64,000 nucleotides of DNA from Mesorhizobium sp. B4-1-3 (GTDB lineage Bacteria > Pseudomonadota > Alphaproteobacteria > Rhizobiales > Rhizobiaceae): positions 1-64,000 of the forward strand of contig NZ_VFTG01000004.1 of assembly GCF_006439355.1 (NCBI RefSeq), read 5' to 3'. A model generated the notes under the pieces. It ran no database searches, was not told the DNA's origin, and worked only from the letters and a program-made list of their open reading frames with translations. Positions 28,512-37,714 of this stretch are shown here, piece by piece; position 1 is the stretch's first letter, and every line of letters starts with the position of its first letter. The translations under genes were made by a program, and so were the position numbers.

Positions 28512-29690
28512 TCACAAATGTTTCTGGCGCAGCCAGCCGACAGCGAGTTCCTTGGCCGAGTCGAGCGCACGCTGCGGCAGCGTGCCTACTTTCACCGACT
28601 CGGCGGCGTAGAGCGGCGTCTGCTGGCTCAGCGTATCGCCTATCCAAACGCGCAATTCTCCGACCGGTTGCCCTTCCTCGACAGGCGCCGACACCGGACC
28701 CCGGTAGACGATCCTCGCGGTCAGCTTGTCGCGGTTGGCTATCGGCAGAAAGATGTCCACTGGGCCTTTGGCTTTCAAGGCCAGGTCGGATTTGGCGCCG
28801 CCGAAAACCTGCGCCTCCCCGACCACCTCGTCCTTGGCGAAGATCTCGGTCTTCTGGAATGACCGCGAGCCCCACTCGAGCAGCTTGCGCGCCTCTTCGG
28901 AGCGTTCGCGGTCGTTCGCCAGTCCGCTGAGGGCGGCGATCACGCGTATGCCGTTGTGGCTGACGGTGCCGACCAGGCCGAATCCCGCCTGCTCGCTGGC
29001 GCCTGCCACGAAGCCGTCTGCCTCGATGCCCATGGCGATCAGCGGGTTGCGGTTCTTCTGCGATATCTTGTTCCAGGTGAAGTCCGGCTGGCCGTAATAG
29101 TGGAAGAATTCCGGATAGTCGCGCCACAGATGCAGCGCCAGCATCGTCAGTTCCCGCACCGTCGTCTGCTGCCCGTCCGCCGGCAGGCCGGTGGAATTGA
29201 CGAAGGTCGATTTCGAGAGGCCGAGTTGACGGGCACGATCGGTCATCTGCGCGGCGAAATTCGCTTCCGAGCCAGCCATGCCCTCGGCCAGCACGATGCA
29301 GCCGTCATTGGCCGCCTGCACGGTGACGCCCTGGATCAGATCCTCGACGCGGACCTCGGATTTGAGCTTGGCGAACATGGTCGAGGTTCCGGACGGCGCG
29401 CCGCCCGTACGCCAGGCGTTTTCGCTGACGAGGAACGTGTCGTCGAGGGTGATCCGCTTCGCCTTGAGGGCGTTGAAGACCACCTCCATCGTCATCAGCT
29501 TGGCCATCGAGGCCGGCGGGATCGGCTTGTCGGGGTCCTTGGCGAAGAGCACCGTGCCGGTGTCGGCATCGATCATGAACGCCTGCGCCGCCTTGGTCTC
29601 GAAAAGCTGCGCGTTCGCCGGAGCGGCGCAAAGCAGCACCAGCACCAATCCCAGAAGGCTGGCGAAAGGCGGAAGAATGCGCAGTTGCAT
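28512..29690 (-). CDS. dacA: D-alanyl-D-alanine carboxypeptidase family protein with degenerate active site
   Basis: A 392-residue PBP5/6-type protein with a signal peptide ending near ANAQ (residue 28), the peptidase S11 domain and the C-terminal PBP5-associated beta domain. The first motif SMAK (Ser61-Lys64) is intact. The second, SxN, reads A126-A-N, and the third, KTG, reads V228-A-G230. Two of three catalytic motifs have therefore lost their key residue, so carboxypeptidase activity is doubtful. It may be a binding or structural protein. It is encoded between rlpA and tmk, a typical rhizobial arrangement. The ATG at 29690 is preferred to a TTG at 29741. Confidence 0.85.
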   Translation of the reverse strand: MQLRILPPFASLLGLVLVLLCAAPANAQLFETKAAQAFMIDADTGTVLFAKDPDKPIPPASMAKLMTMEVVFNALKAKRITLDDTFLVSENAWRTGGAPSGTSTMFAKLKSEVRVEDLIQGVTVQAANDGCIVLAEGMAGSEANFAAQMTDRARQLGLSKSTFVNSTGLPADGQQTTVRELTMLALHLWRDYPEFFHYYGQPDFTWNKISQKNRNPLIAMGIEADGFVAGASEQAGFGLVGTVSHNGIRVIAALSGLANDRERSEEARKLLEWGSRSFQKTEIFAKDEVVGEAQVFGGAKSDLALKAKGPVDIFLPIANRDKLTARIVYRGPVSAPVEEGQPVGELRVWIGDTLSQQTPLYAAESVKVGTLPQRALDSAKELAVGWLRQKHL

Positions 29691-29804
29691 GAAATGGCGA
29701 CCCAATCTGAACAAACCGGAGAGTCGCCCGGATTTGTGCAAAGACTACCCATAGCCAAGCTAGCAGGGTTTTTTCGGCCGGATCAACGTGCAGTGCGAAT
29801 TTGC

Positions 29805-31067
29805 TCAGTTACGCACAGCCAGCGCGTCCGGCGCGCCATGCGACCAAGCTGCCTGAAGCAGGTCGTCGATGCTGCCATGGCCGTCCGGATAGACGTTGAC
29901 CGCATACCAGTCATTGCCGTCGAGCTCGGTGCGCTGGATTTCGGTGCGGCCGAACGGCTTTAGCGCGGCGGCGACGCGCTTTGCCTTCGCGGCTTCGTCG
30001 AAGGAACCGGCGGCGACATAGTCGGACGCGGGCGCCTGTTCCTGGTGGCCCGATTTCTTCCACGACCGAAGGATATCGGCCGGCGACATGCCGCCGTCAT
30101 CGAGCGCGGCAAAGACATCGGCGCGCTTTATCCGTTCATCCGCGTAGGACAGCGAAGCCATGGCGAAAGGCGAGTTCGCGGGAAGACCGAAATCCGGCCG
30201 TTCCGGCACGATCGGTCCGAAATCGGGCAGCGCGACATCGCTGGTACCCTGCACCGGGAAGGCTGCCGGCTGAACGGTGGCTTCATCCGACAGACCCGGC
30301 TGCGCGGCAGAGGCCTGGTCCGAATTGGTCAACTGGCCGGGGAAAGGCACGGCGGCCGGCGGCGCGCCTACCGACAGGCTCGGCGACGGGCCGTTCATGG
30401 CCACCATCACGCCGGTCGGCAGGCCGTCCGACGGATCCGGCCGGTTCTTGCCGGGATGGTAGGAGGCTACCAGATACTGGTCGTCGTCGCCATCGAGCGG
30501 CGCGCGGCCGACATATTCGACTTTGACCCTGGCGGTGCCGACCTTGTCGTAGTCGAGCATCTGCGCCGCGCGTTCGGAGACGTCGATGATGCGGCCTTCG
30601 TGATAGGGGCCGCGATCGTTGACGCGCACGATCACCGAACTGCCGGTCTCCAGATTGGTGACGCGGGCATAGCTCGGCAGCGGCATCGTCGGATGCGCCG
30701 CCGTCAGATGCGTCATGTCATAGACTTCGCCATTGGCGGTCAGACGGCCATGAAACGCATCGCCATACCATGAGGCCAGTCCTACCTTGGCGTAGTTCTT
30801 CTCTTCCTTGGGAAAGTACCACTTGCCGCGCACCTGGTAGGGCTTGCCAAGCTGGTCGCGGCCGCCGCCGCGCCGCATGAGCTGGACGCGCGGGCTCGCC
30901 TTCACGCCATATTCGGATTCGGCGAAATATTCCTTGGAGCGGGCCTTCTTGTAGACCATCCCCTTCGGCTCAGGTTGTGAGGCGCAGGCAGCCAAAAGCA
31001 GGCCCGAAAGGGCGCACAGGGCGAAAGCAGAAGCGCGACGAAGACGCGGGCGCGCCGGAGTCTGCAT
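29805..31067 (-). CDS. rlpA: RlpA-like lipoprotein (septal ring lytic transglycosylase, SPOR domain)
   Basis: A 420-residue lipoprotein with lipobox LLAAC near residue 28. The double-psi beta-barrel domain (GLASWYGDAFHGRLTANGE near residue 100, VNDRGPYHEGRIIDVS) matches RlpA, which cleaves denuded glycan strands at the division septum. A Pro/Ala-rich middle follows, and the C-terminal about 75 residues (YVAAGSFDEAAKAKRVAAAL) form a SPOR domain that binds denuded peptidoglycan. The ATG at 31067 follows AGGGGA. It is the first gene of the minus-strand run that includes dacA and tmk. Confidence 0.92.
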   Translation of the reverse strand: MQTPARPRLRRASAFALCALSGLLLAACASQPEPKGMVYKKARSKEYFAESEYGVKASPRVQLMRRGGGRDQLGKPYQVRGKWYFPKEEKNYAKVGLASWYGDAFHGRLTANGEVYDMTHLTAAHPTMPLPSYARVTNLETGSSVIVRVNDRGPYHEGRIIDVSERAAQMLDYDKVGTARVKVEYVGRAPLDGDDDQYLVASYHPGKNRPDPSDGLPTGVMVAMNGPSPSLSVGAPPAAVPFPGQLTNSDQASAAQPGLSDEATVQPAAFPVQGTSDVALPDFGPIVPERPDFGLPANSPFAMASLSYADERIKRADVFAALDDGGMSPADILRSWKKSGHQEQAPASDYVAAGSFDEAAKAKRVAAALKPFGRTEIQRTELDGNDWYAVNVYPDGHGSIDDLLQAAWSHGAPDALAVRN

Positions 31068-31352
31068 GTTTTCGATGTCCCCTACCGTGCTGCATCTGAC
31101 GGAGCCAAAGTCGCCCCGTTGGGTCAACACCTTGATCCCCAATCCCTTTTGCACAGGAATTGCTTATCACGATGTTAATCGACTATGGCCGCAACAGGGC
31201 GAGATTATGGCGAGGCATACGGCCGGGCTATGATCGGACGGCGACATGGCGATTGACAGATCTTTGCACCGCGCACTAGAGCATGAGCGCTTGCGTTCGT
31301 GCCGACATGGCTTTGCGATCGGCAGGACGAAGCGCCTCGTGAAGATCACGAT

Positions 31353-31442
31353 GGAGGGATGGCCGAGCGGTTTAAGGCACCGGTCTTGAAAACCGGCGTG
31401 GGCGCAAGTTCACCGTGGGTTCGAATCCCACTCCCTCCGCCA
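31353..31442 (+). tRNA. tRNA-Ser(TGA)
   Basis: A 90-nt tRNA with a 7-bp acceptor stem (31353-31359 with 31432-31438), discriminator G and encoded CCA. The anticodon loop CTTGAAA gives anticodon TGA, and a long variable arm follows, as expected for serine. The T loop GGTTCGAATCC is standard. It reads UCA and related serine codons. Confidence 0.97.
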
Positions 31443-31632
31443 AACCGCATTCGCTCTTCGAGCTTCGCAGGACCGGCGCGATCCTTCGGGTGAAGCGGGA
31501 TTCCCTTCAGGCTTCAGCGCGAGAAGGCGACATTGCCGCCACAGTTCTTCACGGCCCTCCAGCATGAGGTCAACGGTTGGTGAAGCAGCGTTCATTTGAT
31601 TTCTCAGACAAAATATGCTGCTTCTCGCGCCC

Positions 31633-32022
31633 ATGAAAAAGCTCTGCCTGATGGTTCTGGCGTCGCTGACGCTGGTCTGGCCGGCCAAGGCGATGGACAA
31701 TGCGTTGCGCGCCGGCCTGATGAAACTCGATCCGCAGACTCGTCTCGAGCAGCGCTGTGACGCCGAAGTGCTCGACCGGATCAGTCACGACGATCGCAAC
31801 TACAAGGCCGACCGCGTCGTCGCCTACGCCTTCGCCACGCCGCAGATGAGCGCCGATGCCATCAAGAGCTCGGGCGCCGCCTTCCGCAGCAAGGGCCAGT
31901 GGTACCGGCTGAAGTTCAAATGCCTGACCGCGCCGGACCACATGCAGGTGCTGCAGTTCCGCTACAAGATCGGCGACGAAATCCCGGAAGCCGACTGGGC
32001 CAAATATAACCTCTACGACTAA
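31633..32022 (+). CDS. DUF930-family exported protein
   Basis: A 129-residue protein with a signal peptide (MKKLCLMVLASLTLVWPAKA, cut near residue 20). The mature part has LMKLDPQTRLEQRCDAEV and the later FKCLTAPDHM, typical of DUF930, a family found mostly in rhizobia. Two Cys (in QRCD and KCLT) may form a disulfide. Function is unknown. It is followed directly by a RIME-type repeat. Confidence 0.78.
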   Translation: MKKLCLMVLASLTLVWPAKAMDNALRAGLMKLDPQTRLEQRCDAEVLDRISHDDRNYKADRVVAYAFATPQMSADAIKSSGAAFRSKGQWYRLKFKCLTAPDHMQVLQFRYKIGDEIPEADWAKYNLYD

Positions 32023-32118
32023 AGCGCGTCGCGATCTTTCAGATTCGCTCCATGCGTTTATTTTTTGATTTACGCATGTCTTCGTCCCGAAACCGGTTCC
32101 CACTTTCGCGAGACATGC
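32022..32118. repeat. RIME-type palindromic intergenic element
   Basis: The repeat begins at the DUF930 stop codon. It contains two stem-loops: CATGCGT/ACGCATG around a T-rich loop (32051-32078), and GCATGTC/GACATGC (32074-32118) enclosing the hallmark CCGAAACCGGTTCCCAC. This is the common mosaic repeat of rhizobial genomes. If transcribed it gives two strong hairpins between the DUF930 gene and the TerC-like gene. Confidence 0.8.
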
Positions 32119-32284
32119 TTTGGTTTCGACCTTGCCCTTGCCGGCAACCACGAAATCCTTGAGGGCTTGCGCCGGTGGCGTGTTTTCCGGCGATGCCCGA
32201 CCCTGCGTCTTGACGCCGATGGACCATGCCTTTAGGCCCGTCTGGGCAAAGGCTAGGCTCATTTCAGGCAAGGATTTCTAGTCG

Positions 32285-32971
32285 ATGGAAATATTCACTG
32301 CCGCAGGCCTTTCAGCTCTCCTCCAGGTCGTCGCAATCGATCTCGCGCTTGCCGGCGACAACGCGATTGTGATCGGCCTCGCCGCGGCCGGCCTTCCCGC
32401 CGATCAGCGCAAGCGCGCCATCCTTGTCGGCATCGCGGCAGCCACTGTCCTGCGCATAATCTTTGCCCTGATCACGCAATGGCTACTGAGCATCGGCCCC
32501 ATGCTGCTCATCGCCGGCGGGCTTCTGCTTCTGTGGGTGTGCTGGAAAATGTGGCGCGAGCTGCGCGTCAGCCATGAGGATGAGCGCGACGCGACCGAGG
32601 CGCTGTCCAACGGCGACTACAACAAGGACAGCAGGATCGCCGGCGCGGCGCCGCGCAAAACCTTCTCGCAGGCTGCCTGGCAGATCGTCATCGCCGACGT
32701 CTCGATGTCGCTCGACAACGTGCTCGCGGTCGCCGGCGCGGCCATGAAGCATCCGACCGTGCTGATCATCGGGCTGGCCCTTTCGATCGCCTTGATGGGT
32801 TTTGCCGCTTCCTTTGTCGCACGCCTCCTGCACCGGTATCGCTGGATCGCCTATATCGGCCTGCTGATCATCTTGTACGTGGCGATCAACATGCTGCTCG
32901 GAGGCGCCGTGCAGCAGTTTCCCGACCATTTTGCCTTCCTGGCACCATGGTTCGGGCCAGACGGCCACTGA
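32285..32971 (+). CDS. TerC-family (YjbE-like) integral membrane protein, probable metal exporter
   Basis: A 228-residue protein with six or seven transmembrane helices. Two TerC signature segments carry Asp in the membrane: DLALAGDNAIVIGLA near residue 20 and DVSMSLDNVLAVAGA near 140. A hydrophilic loop near residues 95-130 separates the halves. Bacterial TerC proteins such as YceF/MeeF export Mn2+, in part to metallate secreted enzymes; tellurite resistance is the older name. It is monocistronic. Confidence 0.87.
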   Translation: MEIFTAAGLSALLQVVAIDLALAGDNAIVIGLAAAGLPADQRKRAILVGIAAATVLRIIFALITQWLLSIGPMLLIAGGLLLLWVCWKMWRELRVSHEDERDATEALSNGDYNKDSRIAGAAPRKTFSQAAWQIVIADVSMSLDNVLAVAGAAMKHPTVLIIGLALSIALMGFAASFVARLLHRYRWIAYIGLLIILYVAINMLLGGAVQQFPDHFAFLAPWFGPDGH

Positions 32972-33149
32972 GGCTGGTTAAGGGATAGGTTGCCGAGCCA
33001 CTCTTGTCCTGGCCGGCTGCCAGGTTTGCATCCGGGCCGAAGCGTGCTATTGCGCCGCGCGAAAATGGCTCAAAGCCCGCCGTAGATCGATCTTCAGAGC
33101 CAAAGGCTCAGTCCTCGATCTCGCCCTCACCTCTTGGAAAACAAAATCT

Positions 33150-34463
33150 ATGTCCGCCCCACGCGTCAGTTTCGTCAGTCTTGGATGCCCGAAGGCGCTC
33201 GTCGATTCCGAGCGCATCATCACGCGGCTTCGCGCCGAAGGCTACGAGATCGCGCGCAAGCATGACGGCGCCGACCTCGTCGTCGTCAACACCTGCGGCT
33301 TTCTCGATTCCGCTCGCGACGAGTCGCTCAACGCCATCGGCTCCGCCCTTTCCGAGAACGGCCGCGTCATCGTCACCGGCTGCCTCGGCGCCGAGCCGGA
33401 GGTCATCCGCGAAAAACATCCCAATGTGCTGGCAATCACCGGCCCGCAGGCCTATGAGAGCGTGATGGCGGCGGTCCACGAGGCGGCTCCGCCCAGCCAC
33501 GATCCCTATGTCGATCTGCTGCCGCCGCAGGGCGTGAAGCTTACGCCGCGCCATTACGCCTATCTGAAGATTTCCGAGGGCTGCAACAACCGCTGCACCT
33601 TCTGCATCATCCCGGCGCTGCGCGGCGATCTCGTCTCCCGCCCGGCCGCGGACGTGCTGCGCGAAGCCGAAAAGCTCGCCAAGGCCGGCGTCAAGGAGAT
33701 TCTCGTCATCTCGCAGGACACCAGCGCCTACGGCATCGACATCAAGTACCAGACGTCGATGTTCGGCGACCGCGAGGTGCGGGCGAAATTCCTCGACCTG
33801 GCCGAGGAGCTCGGCAAACTCGGCATCTGGATACGCATGCATTATGTGTACCCCTACCCGCATGTCGCCGACGTCATTCCGCTGATGGCGGAGGGAAAGA
33901 TCCTTCCCTATCTCGACATTCCCTTCCAGCATGCCTCGCCACAGGTGTTGAAGAACATGCGCCGTCCCGCGCATGGCGAAAAGACGCTGGACCGCATCCG
34001 TAGCTGGCGCGAGGTCTGCCCGGACCTCGCCATTCGCTCGACCTTCATCGTCGGTTTCCCCGGCGAGACGGAGGACGATTTCCAGATGCTGCTCGACTGG
34101 CTGGACGAGGCGAAAATCGACCGCGCCGGCTGCTTCAAATACGAGCCGGTCAAGGGCGCACGCTCCAACGACCTCGGGCTGGAACAGGTGCCGCAGGAGA
34201 TCAAGGAAGCGCGCTGGCACCGCTTCATGCAGCGCCAGCAGAAGATCTCAGCCGCGCAGTTGGCCAAGAAAGTCGGCAAGCGCCTGCCCGTGCTGGTCGA
34301 CGAGGCGCATGGTACATCCGGCAAAGGCCGCACCAAATACGACGCGCCGGAGATCGACGGCTCGGTGCATATCCAGTCGCGGCGGCCGCTGCGCGCCGGC
34401 GAGATCGTCACCGTCAAGATCGACCGCGCGGACGCTTATGACCTTTATGGATCGGCCGTCTGA
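33150..34463 (+). CDS. rimO: Ribosomal protein S12 methylthiotransferase RimO
   Basis: A 437-residue radical SAM enzyme that methylthiolates the conserved Asp of ribosomal protein S12. The N-terminal UPF0004 domain has three Cys cluster ligands in SLGCPKA, NTCGFLD and TGCLGAE. The radical SAM motif is CNNRCTFC near residue 149. A C-terminal TRAM domain (about 370-437) ends in the molecule. [10 protein letters not shown] at the start is specific to RimO rather than MiaB. A strong bidirectional terminator follows. Confidence 0.95.
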   Translation: MSAPRVSFVSLGCPKALVDSERIITRLRAEGYEIARKHDGADLVVVNTCGFLDSARDESLNAIGSALSENGRVIVTGCLGAEPEVIREKHPNVLAITGPQAYESVMAAVHEAAPPSHDPYVDLLPPQGVKLTPRHYAYLKISEGCNNRCTFCIIPALRGDLVSRPAADVLREAEKLAKAGVKEILVISQDTSAYGIDIKYQTSMFGDREVRAKFLDLAEELGKLGIWIRMHYVYPYPHVADVIPLMAEGKILPYLDIPFQHASPQVLKNMRRPAHGEKTLDRIRSWREVCPDLAIRSTFIVGFPGETEDDFQMLLDWLDEAKIDRAGCFKYEPVKGARSNDLGLEQVPQEIKEARWHRFMQRQQKISAAQLAKKVGKRLPVLVDEAHGTSGKGRTKYDAPEIDGSVHIQSRRPLRAGEIVTVKIDRADAYDLYGSAV

Positions 34464-34489
34464 TCGTTTTCGACCGCGAAGGGAACGCC

Positions 34490-34525
34490 AAATGAAAAGG
34501 GCGCCGCGCGGCGCCCTTTTCATTT
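34490..34525. terminator. Bidirectional terminator between rimO and the BMP gene
   Basis: A perfect 36-bp palindrome, with arms of A/T-rich ends and a GC-rich core, gives A-run/T-run ends on both strands. It ends rimO on the plus strand and the nucleoside transporter operon on the minus strand. Confidence 0.93.
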
Positions 34526-34547
34526 CTGATTTTGCGACTTGCCCGCC

Positions 34548-35615
34548 TTATTGCGGCAGCTTGTCGTCGATGCCCTTGACGTAGAAATTCATGCCGAGCA
34601 GCGTGCCGTCGTCGGCGACCTCGCCGTCCTTCAGCCAGGGCGAGCCATCCTGCTTGGACACCGGTCCGGTGAAGGGATTCCAGCCGCCAGCGATCTTCTT
34701 CTCGGTTGCCTCGGCCATCGCCTTCACGTCGTCGGGCATGTTGGTGTAGGGCGCGAGCTTGACCGCGCCGTCCTTGATGCCCAGCCACACATTGTCCGGT
34801 TTCCAGGTGCCGTCGAGCGCCGCCTGCACGCGGCTGATGTAATACGGGCCCCATTCGTCGGTTAGCGAGGTCAGTTGCGCGTGCGGCGCGAACTTGATCA
34901 TGTCGGACGACTGGCCGAAACCGTGTAGCTTGCGCTCCTCGGCGACCTGCAGCGCGGCGGTGGAATCGGTGTGCTGCACGATGATGTCGGCGCCCTGGTC
35001 GAACAGTGCCTTGGCGGCGTCGGCCTCCTTGCCCGGGTCGAACCAGGAATTAACCCAAACGATCTTCACCTTGAAGTCGGGATTGATCGACTGCGCGCCG
35101 AGCATGAAGGAGTTGATGCCCATCACCACTTCTGGGATCGGGAAGGAGACGATGTAGCCGGCGAGGCCCTTCTTCGATTCCTTGGCCGCGATCTGGCCGA
35201 GCACGTAGCGGCCTTCATAGAAGCGGGCGTTGTAGATGCCGAGATTGTCGCCGGTCTTGAAGCCGGTGGCATGCTCGAACATCACCTTGGGAAACTTCTT
35301 GGCCACCTTCACCTCGGCATCCATGAAACCGAATGAGGTGCCGAAGATGATCTTGCAGTTCTCGCGCGCCAGGCGCTCGAAAGCGCGGTCGGCGTCCGGG
35401 CCTTCCGAGACGTTCTCGAGATAGGCGGTCTCGACCTTGTCGCCGAGCGCCTTCTCGACCTCGAGGCGGCCCTGGTCGTGCTGGTAGGAGTAGCCGAAAT
35501 CGCCGATCGGACCCGTATAGACCCAGCAGGCCTTCAGCTTGTCGGCGGCTTCGGCGGTTGCCGCCAGCGACAGGGCCGCGGCCGTGGTCATCAACGCAAT
35601 AAGCAGTTTTTTCAT
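34548..35615 (-). CDS. BMP-family ABC transporter substrate-binding protein
   Basis: A 355-residue periplasmic protein with signal peptide MKKLLIALMTTAAALSLAATA. The BMP fold is shown by ACWVYTGPIGDFGYSYQHDQGR (read in parts), NCKIIFGTSFGFM and IVQHTDSTAAL. Relatives bind purine nucleosides or riboflavin-like compounds. It is the last gene of a four-gene operon with a fused ATPase and two permeases upstream, so it gives the transporter its specificity, most likely nucleosides. Confidence 0.9.
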   Translation of the reverse strand: MKKLLIALMTTAAALSLAATAEAADKLKACWVYTGPIGDFGYSYQHDQGRLEVEKALGDKVETAYLENVSEGPDADRAFERLARENCKIIFGTSFGFMDAEVKVAKKFPKVMFEHATGFKTGDNLGIYNARFYEGRYVLGQIAAKESKKGLAGYIVSFPIPEVVMGINSFMLGAQSINPDFKVKIVWVNSWFDPGKEADAAKALFDQGADIIVQHTDSTAALQVAEERKLHGFGQSSDMIKFAPHAQLTSLTDEWGPYYISRVQAALDGTWKPDNVWLGIKDGAVKLAPYTNMPDDVKAMAEATEKKIAGGWNPFTGPVSKQDGSPWLKDGEVADDGTLLGMNFYVKGIDDKLPQ

Positions 35616-35666
35616 TGTGTTACCTCTCTGAGTTAAGCCTTGGAGCTTCCCGTCTTTTTGTTGTTG

Positions 35667-36587
35667 TCAACGATCCGGAACGAATGGCTGCCCCAACGAA
35701 GCCGGCGTGTTCATCATCGTCAGCCGCTTGTTGCGGGAGATTAGAACGAGAACCACGATGGTTGCCAGATAGGGCAGCGAAGAAAGAAACTGCGAAGGCA
35801 CCGGAATGCCAAATGCCTGTGCATGAAGCTGGCCGATCCATACCGCGCCGAAGATATAGGCGCCGGCCAGCACCCGCCACGGGCGCCAGGAGGCGAACAC
35901 CACCAGCGCCAGCGCGATCCAGCCGCGGCCCGCACTCATGTTCTCCACCCATTGCGGCGTATAGACCAGTGACAGGTGCCCGCCGGCAAGGCCGGCGCAG
36001 GCGCCGCCGAAGATCACGGCGAGATAGCGGTAGCGGATGACCTTGATGCCGAGCGCGTGCGCTGACGTATGGCTGTCGCCGATCGAGCGCAGCGTAAGCC
36101 CCGTGCGCGTCCTGAACAGGAACCACATCACCGCCGCTGTCAGCGCGATCGAGATATAGAACACCGGATCCTGGCCGAAGATCAGCTTGCCGACGACCGG
36201 GATCGAGCTGATGCCCGGAATGTCGAGGTTGGGCAGCCTAACGCCCGGTTGGCCGACGAAGGTGGTGCCGATCATGCCGGAGAGGCCGAGGCCGAGCAGC
36301 GTCAGCGACAGGCCGGTCGCCACCTGGTTGGTCGCGAGCGACAACGTCATGACGGCGAACAGCAGCGAGAACAGCGCGCCGACGATGATTGCGGCAAGCA
36401 AGCCGATCCACGGCGATCCGGTGAGGTAGCCGGCGCCGAAGCCGCCGACGGCGCCCATGATCATCATGCCCTCGACCCCGAGATTGAGCACGCCGGAACG
36501 CTCGACCACCAGCTCGCCGATCGCAGCGATCAGAAGTGGCGTCGCCGCGGTCGCGATGGTCAAAAGGATGTTGACGGTGATGTCCAT
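35667..36587 (-). CDS. Nucleoside-type ABC transporter permease (YufQ-like)
   Basis: A 306-residue permease of the branched-chain amino acid/nucleoside (BPD type 2) family with about eight or nine helices. The motif GELVVERSGVLNLGVEGMM near residue 25 is characteristic. The ATG at 36587 overlaps the stop of the first permease by one base; the open frame runs farther upstream but has no support. It works with the other permease, the double ATPase and the BMP-type binding protein. Confidence 0.9.
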   Translation of the reverse strand: MDITVNILLTIATAATPLLIAAIGELVVERSGVLNLGVEGMMIMGAVGGFGAGYLTGSPWIGLLAAIIVGALFSLLFAVMTLSLATNQVATGLSLTLLGLGLSGMIGTTFVGQPGVRLPNLDIPGISSIPVVGKLIFGQDPVFYISIALTAAVMWFLFRTRTGLTLRSIGDSHTSAHALGIKVIRYRYLAVIFGGACAGLAGGHLSLVYTPQWVENMSAGRGWIALALVVFASWRPWRVLAGAYIFGAVWIGQLHAQAFGIPVPSQFLSSLPYLATIVVLVLISRNKRLTMMNTPASLGQPFVPDR

Positions 36588-37714
36588 CAGCGGGCCTCCT
36601 CGAGCTTCGGCGCTGCTTCGAGCTTTGCGCCGTTCGGCTTCACCAGCGCCATGCCGATCAGGCGAATGCGGTAGTGGATGAGCGTGTCGCAGCCGAGCAC
36701 GAAGAACAGGAGCATGCCCTGGAACACGCGCGCCACCTTGTCGGAAATGCCGAGCGCGCTCTGCACCGCTTCGCCGCCGAGATAGGTCAGCGCCAGTACC
36801 AGGCCCGCGGCGACGATGCCCAGCGGATTGAGGCGGCCAAGGAAGGCGACGATGATGGCGGTGAAGCCGTAGCCGGGCGAGATCACCGGCTGCAACTGGC
36901 CGATGGCGCCGGAGACCTCGGAGATGCCCGCCAGACCCGCCAGCGCGCCTGAGAGAAGGAAGGTGAAGAAAACCATCCGGTTGAAGCCGAAGCCGGCAAA
37001 GCGCCCTGCCCTCGGGCTGGAGCCCAGCACGCGCACCTCGAAACCTTTCAGCGTCCGGCTCATCATCAGCCAGATCGCTACGGCGGCCACCAGGGCGAAG
37101 ACGAAGCCCCAATTGGCGCGGCCGGCATCCGGCATCAGCTCCGGCAGTACCGCCGAATCGCCGAACTGGATGGTCTGCGGAAAGCCATGGCCCTGCGGAT
37201 CGCGCCACGGGCCGCGCACCAGCCAGTCGAGGAAAAGCTGCGCGACATAGACCAGCATCAGGCTGGTCAGGATCTCATTGGTGCTGAAGCGCGTCTTCAA
37301 AAACGCCGGGATCGATGCGTAAAGGGCGCCGCCGACCATGCCGAGCAGGAGCATCAGCGGGATCACCAGCGGGCCTTCGAATTGCGGGAACAGCACCGGG
37401 ATGATGGAGCCGAAGATTGCGCCGAAAATGAACTGGCCTTCGGCGCCGATGTTCCAGATGTTGGCTTTGTAGCAGACCGACAGGCCGACCGCGATCAGGA
37501 TCAGCGGCGCCGCCTTGATCGCCAGCTCGTGCAACTGCCAGACCTGGCTGATCGGCTCGACGAAATAAATCTCGAAGGCATTGAGCGGATTGACGCCGAG
37601 CAAGGCGAACATGATGGCGCCGGCGATGATCGTCAGCGCGAAGGCGATGAAGGGCGACAGTATCGAGAACAGCGCCGAGCGCTGCGGGCGTTTGACGAGT
37701 TCGATGCGCATCAT
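36587..37714 (-). CDS. Nucleoside-type ABC transporter permease (YufP-like)
   Basis: A 375-residue permease with about nine helices, the larger of the pair. The segment VCYKANIWNIGAEGQFIFGA near residue 80 is the family signature (GAEGQ). The start overlaps the ATPase stop by 4 bp (ATGA). Together with the smaller permease it forms the channel of a nucleoside importer. Substrate assignment rests on the BMP-type binding protein at the end of the operon. Confidence 0.9.
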   Translation of the reverse strand: MMRIELVKRPQRSALFSILSPFIAFALTIIAGAIMFALLGVNPLNAFEIYFVEPISQVWQLHELAIKAAPLILIAVGLSVCYKANIWNIGAEGQFIFGAIFGSIIPVLFPQFEGPLVIPLMLLLGMVGGALYASIPAFLKTRFSTNEILTSLMLVYVAQLFLDWLVRGPWRDPQGHGFPQTIQFGDSAVLPELMPDAGRANWGFVFALVAAVAIWLMMSRTLKGFEVRVLGSSPRAGRFAGFGFNRMVFFTFLLSGALAGLAGISEVSGAIGQLQPVISPGYGFTAIIVAFLGRLNPLGIVAAGLVLALTYLGGEAVQSALGISDKVARVFQGMLLFFVLGCDTLIHYRIRLIGMALVKPNGAKLEAAPKLEEAR

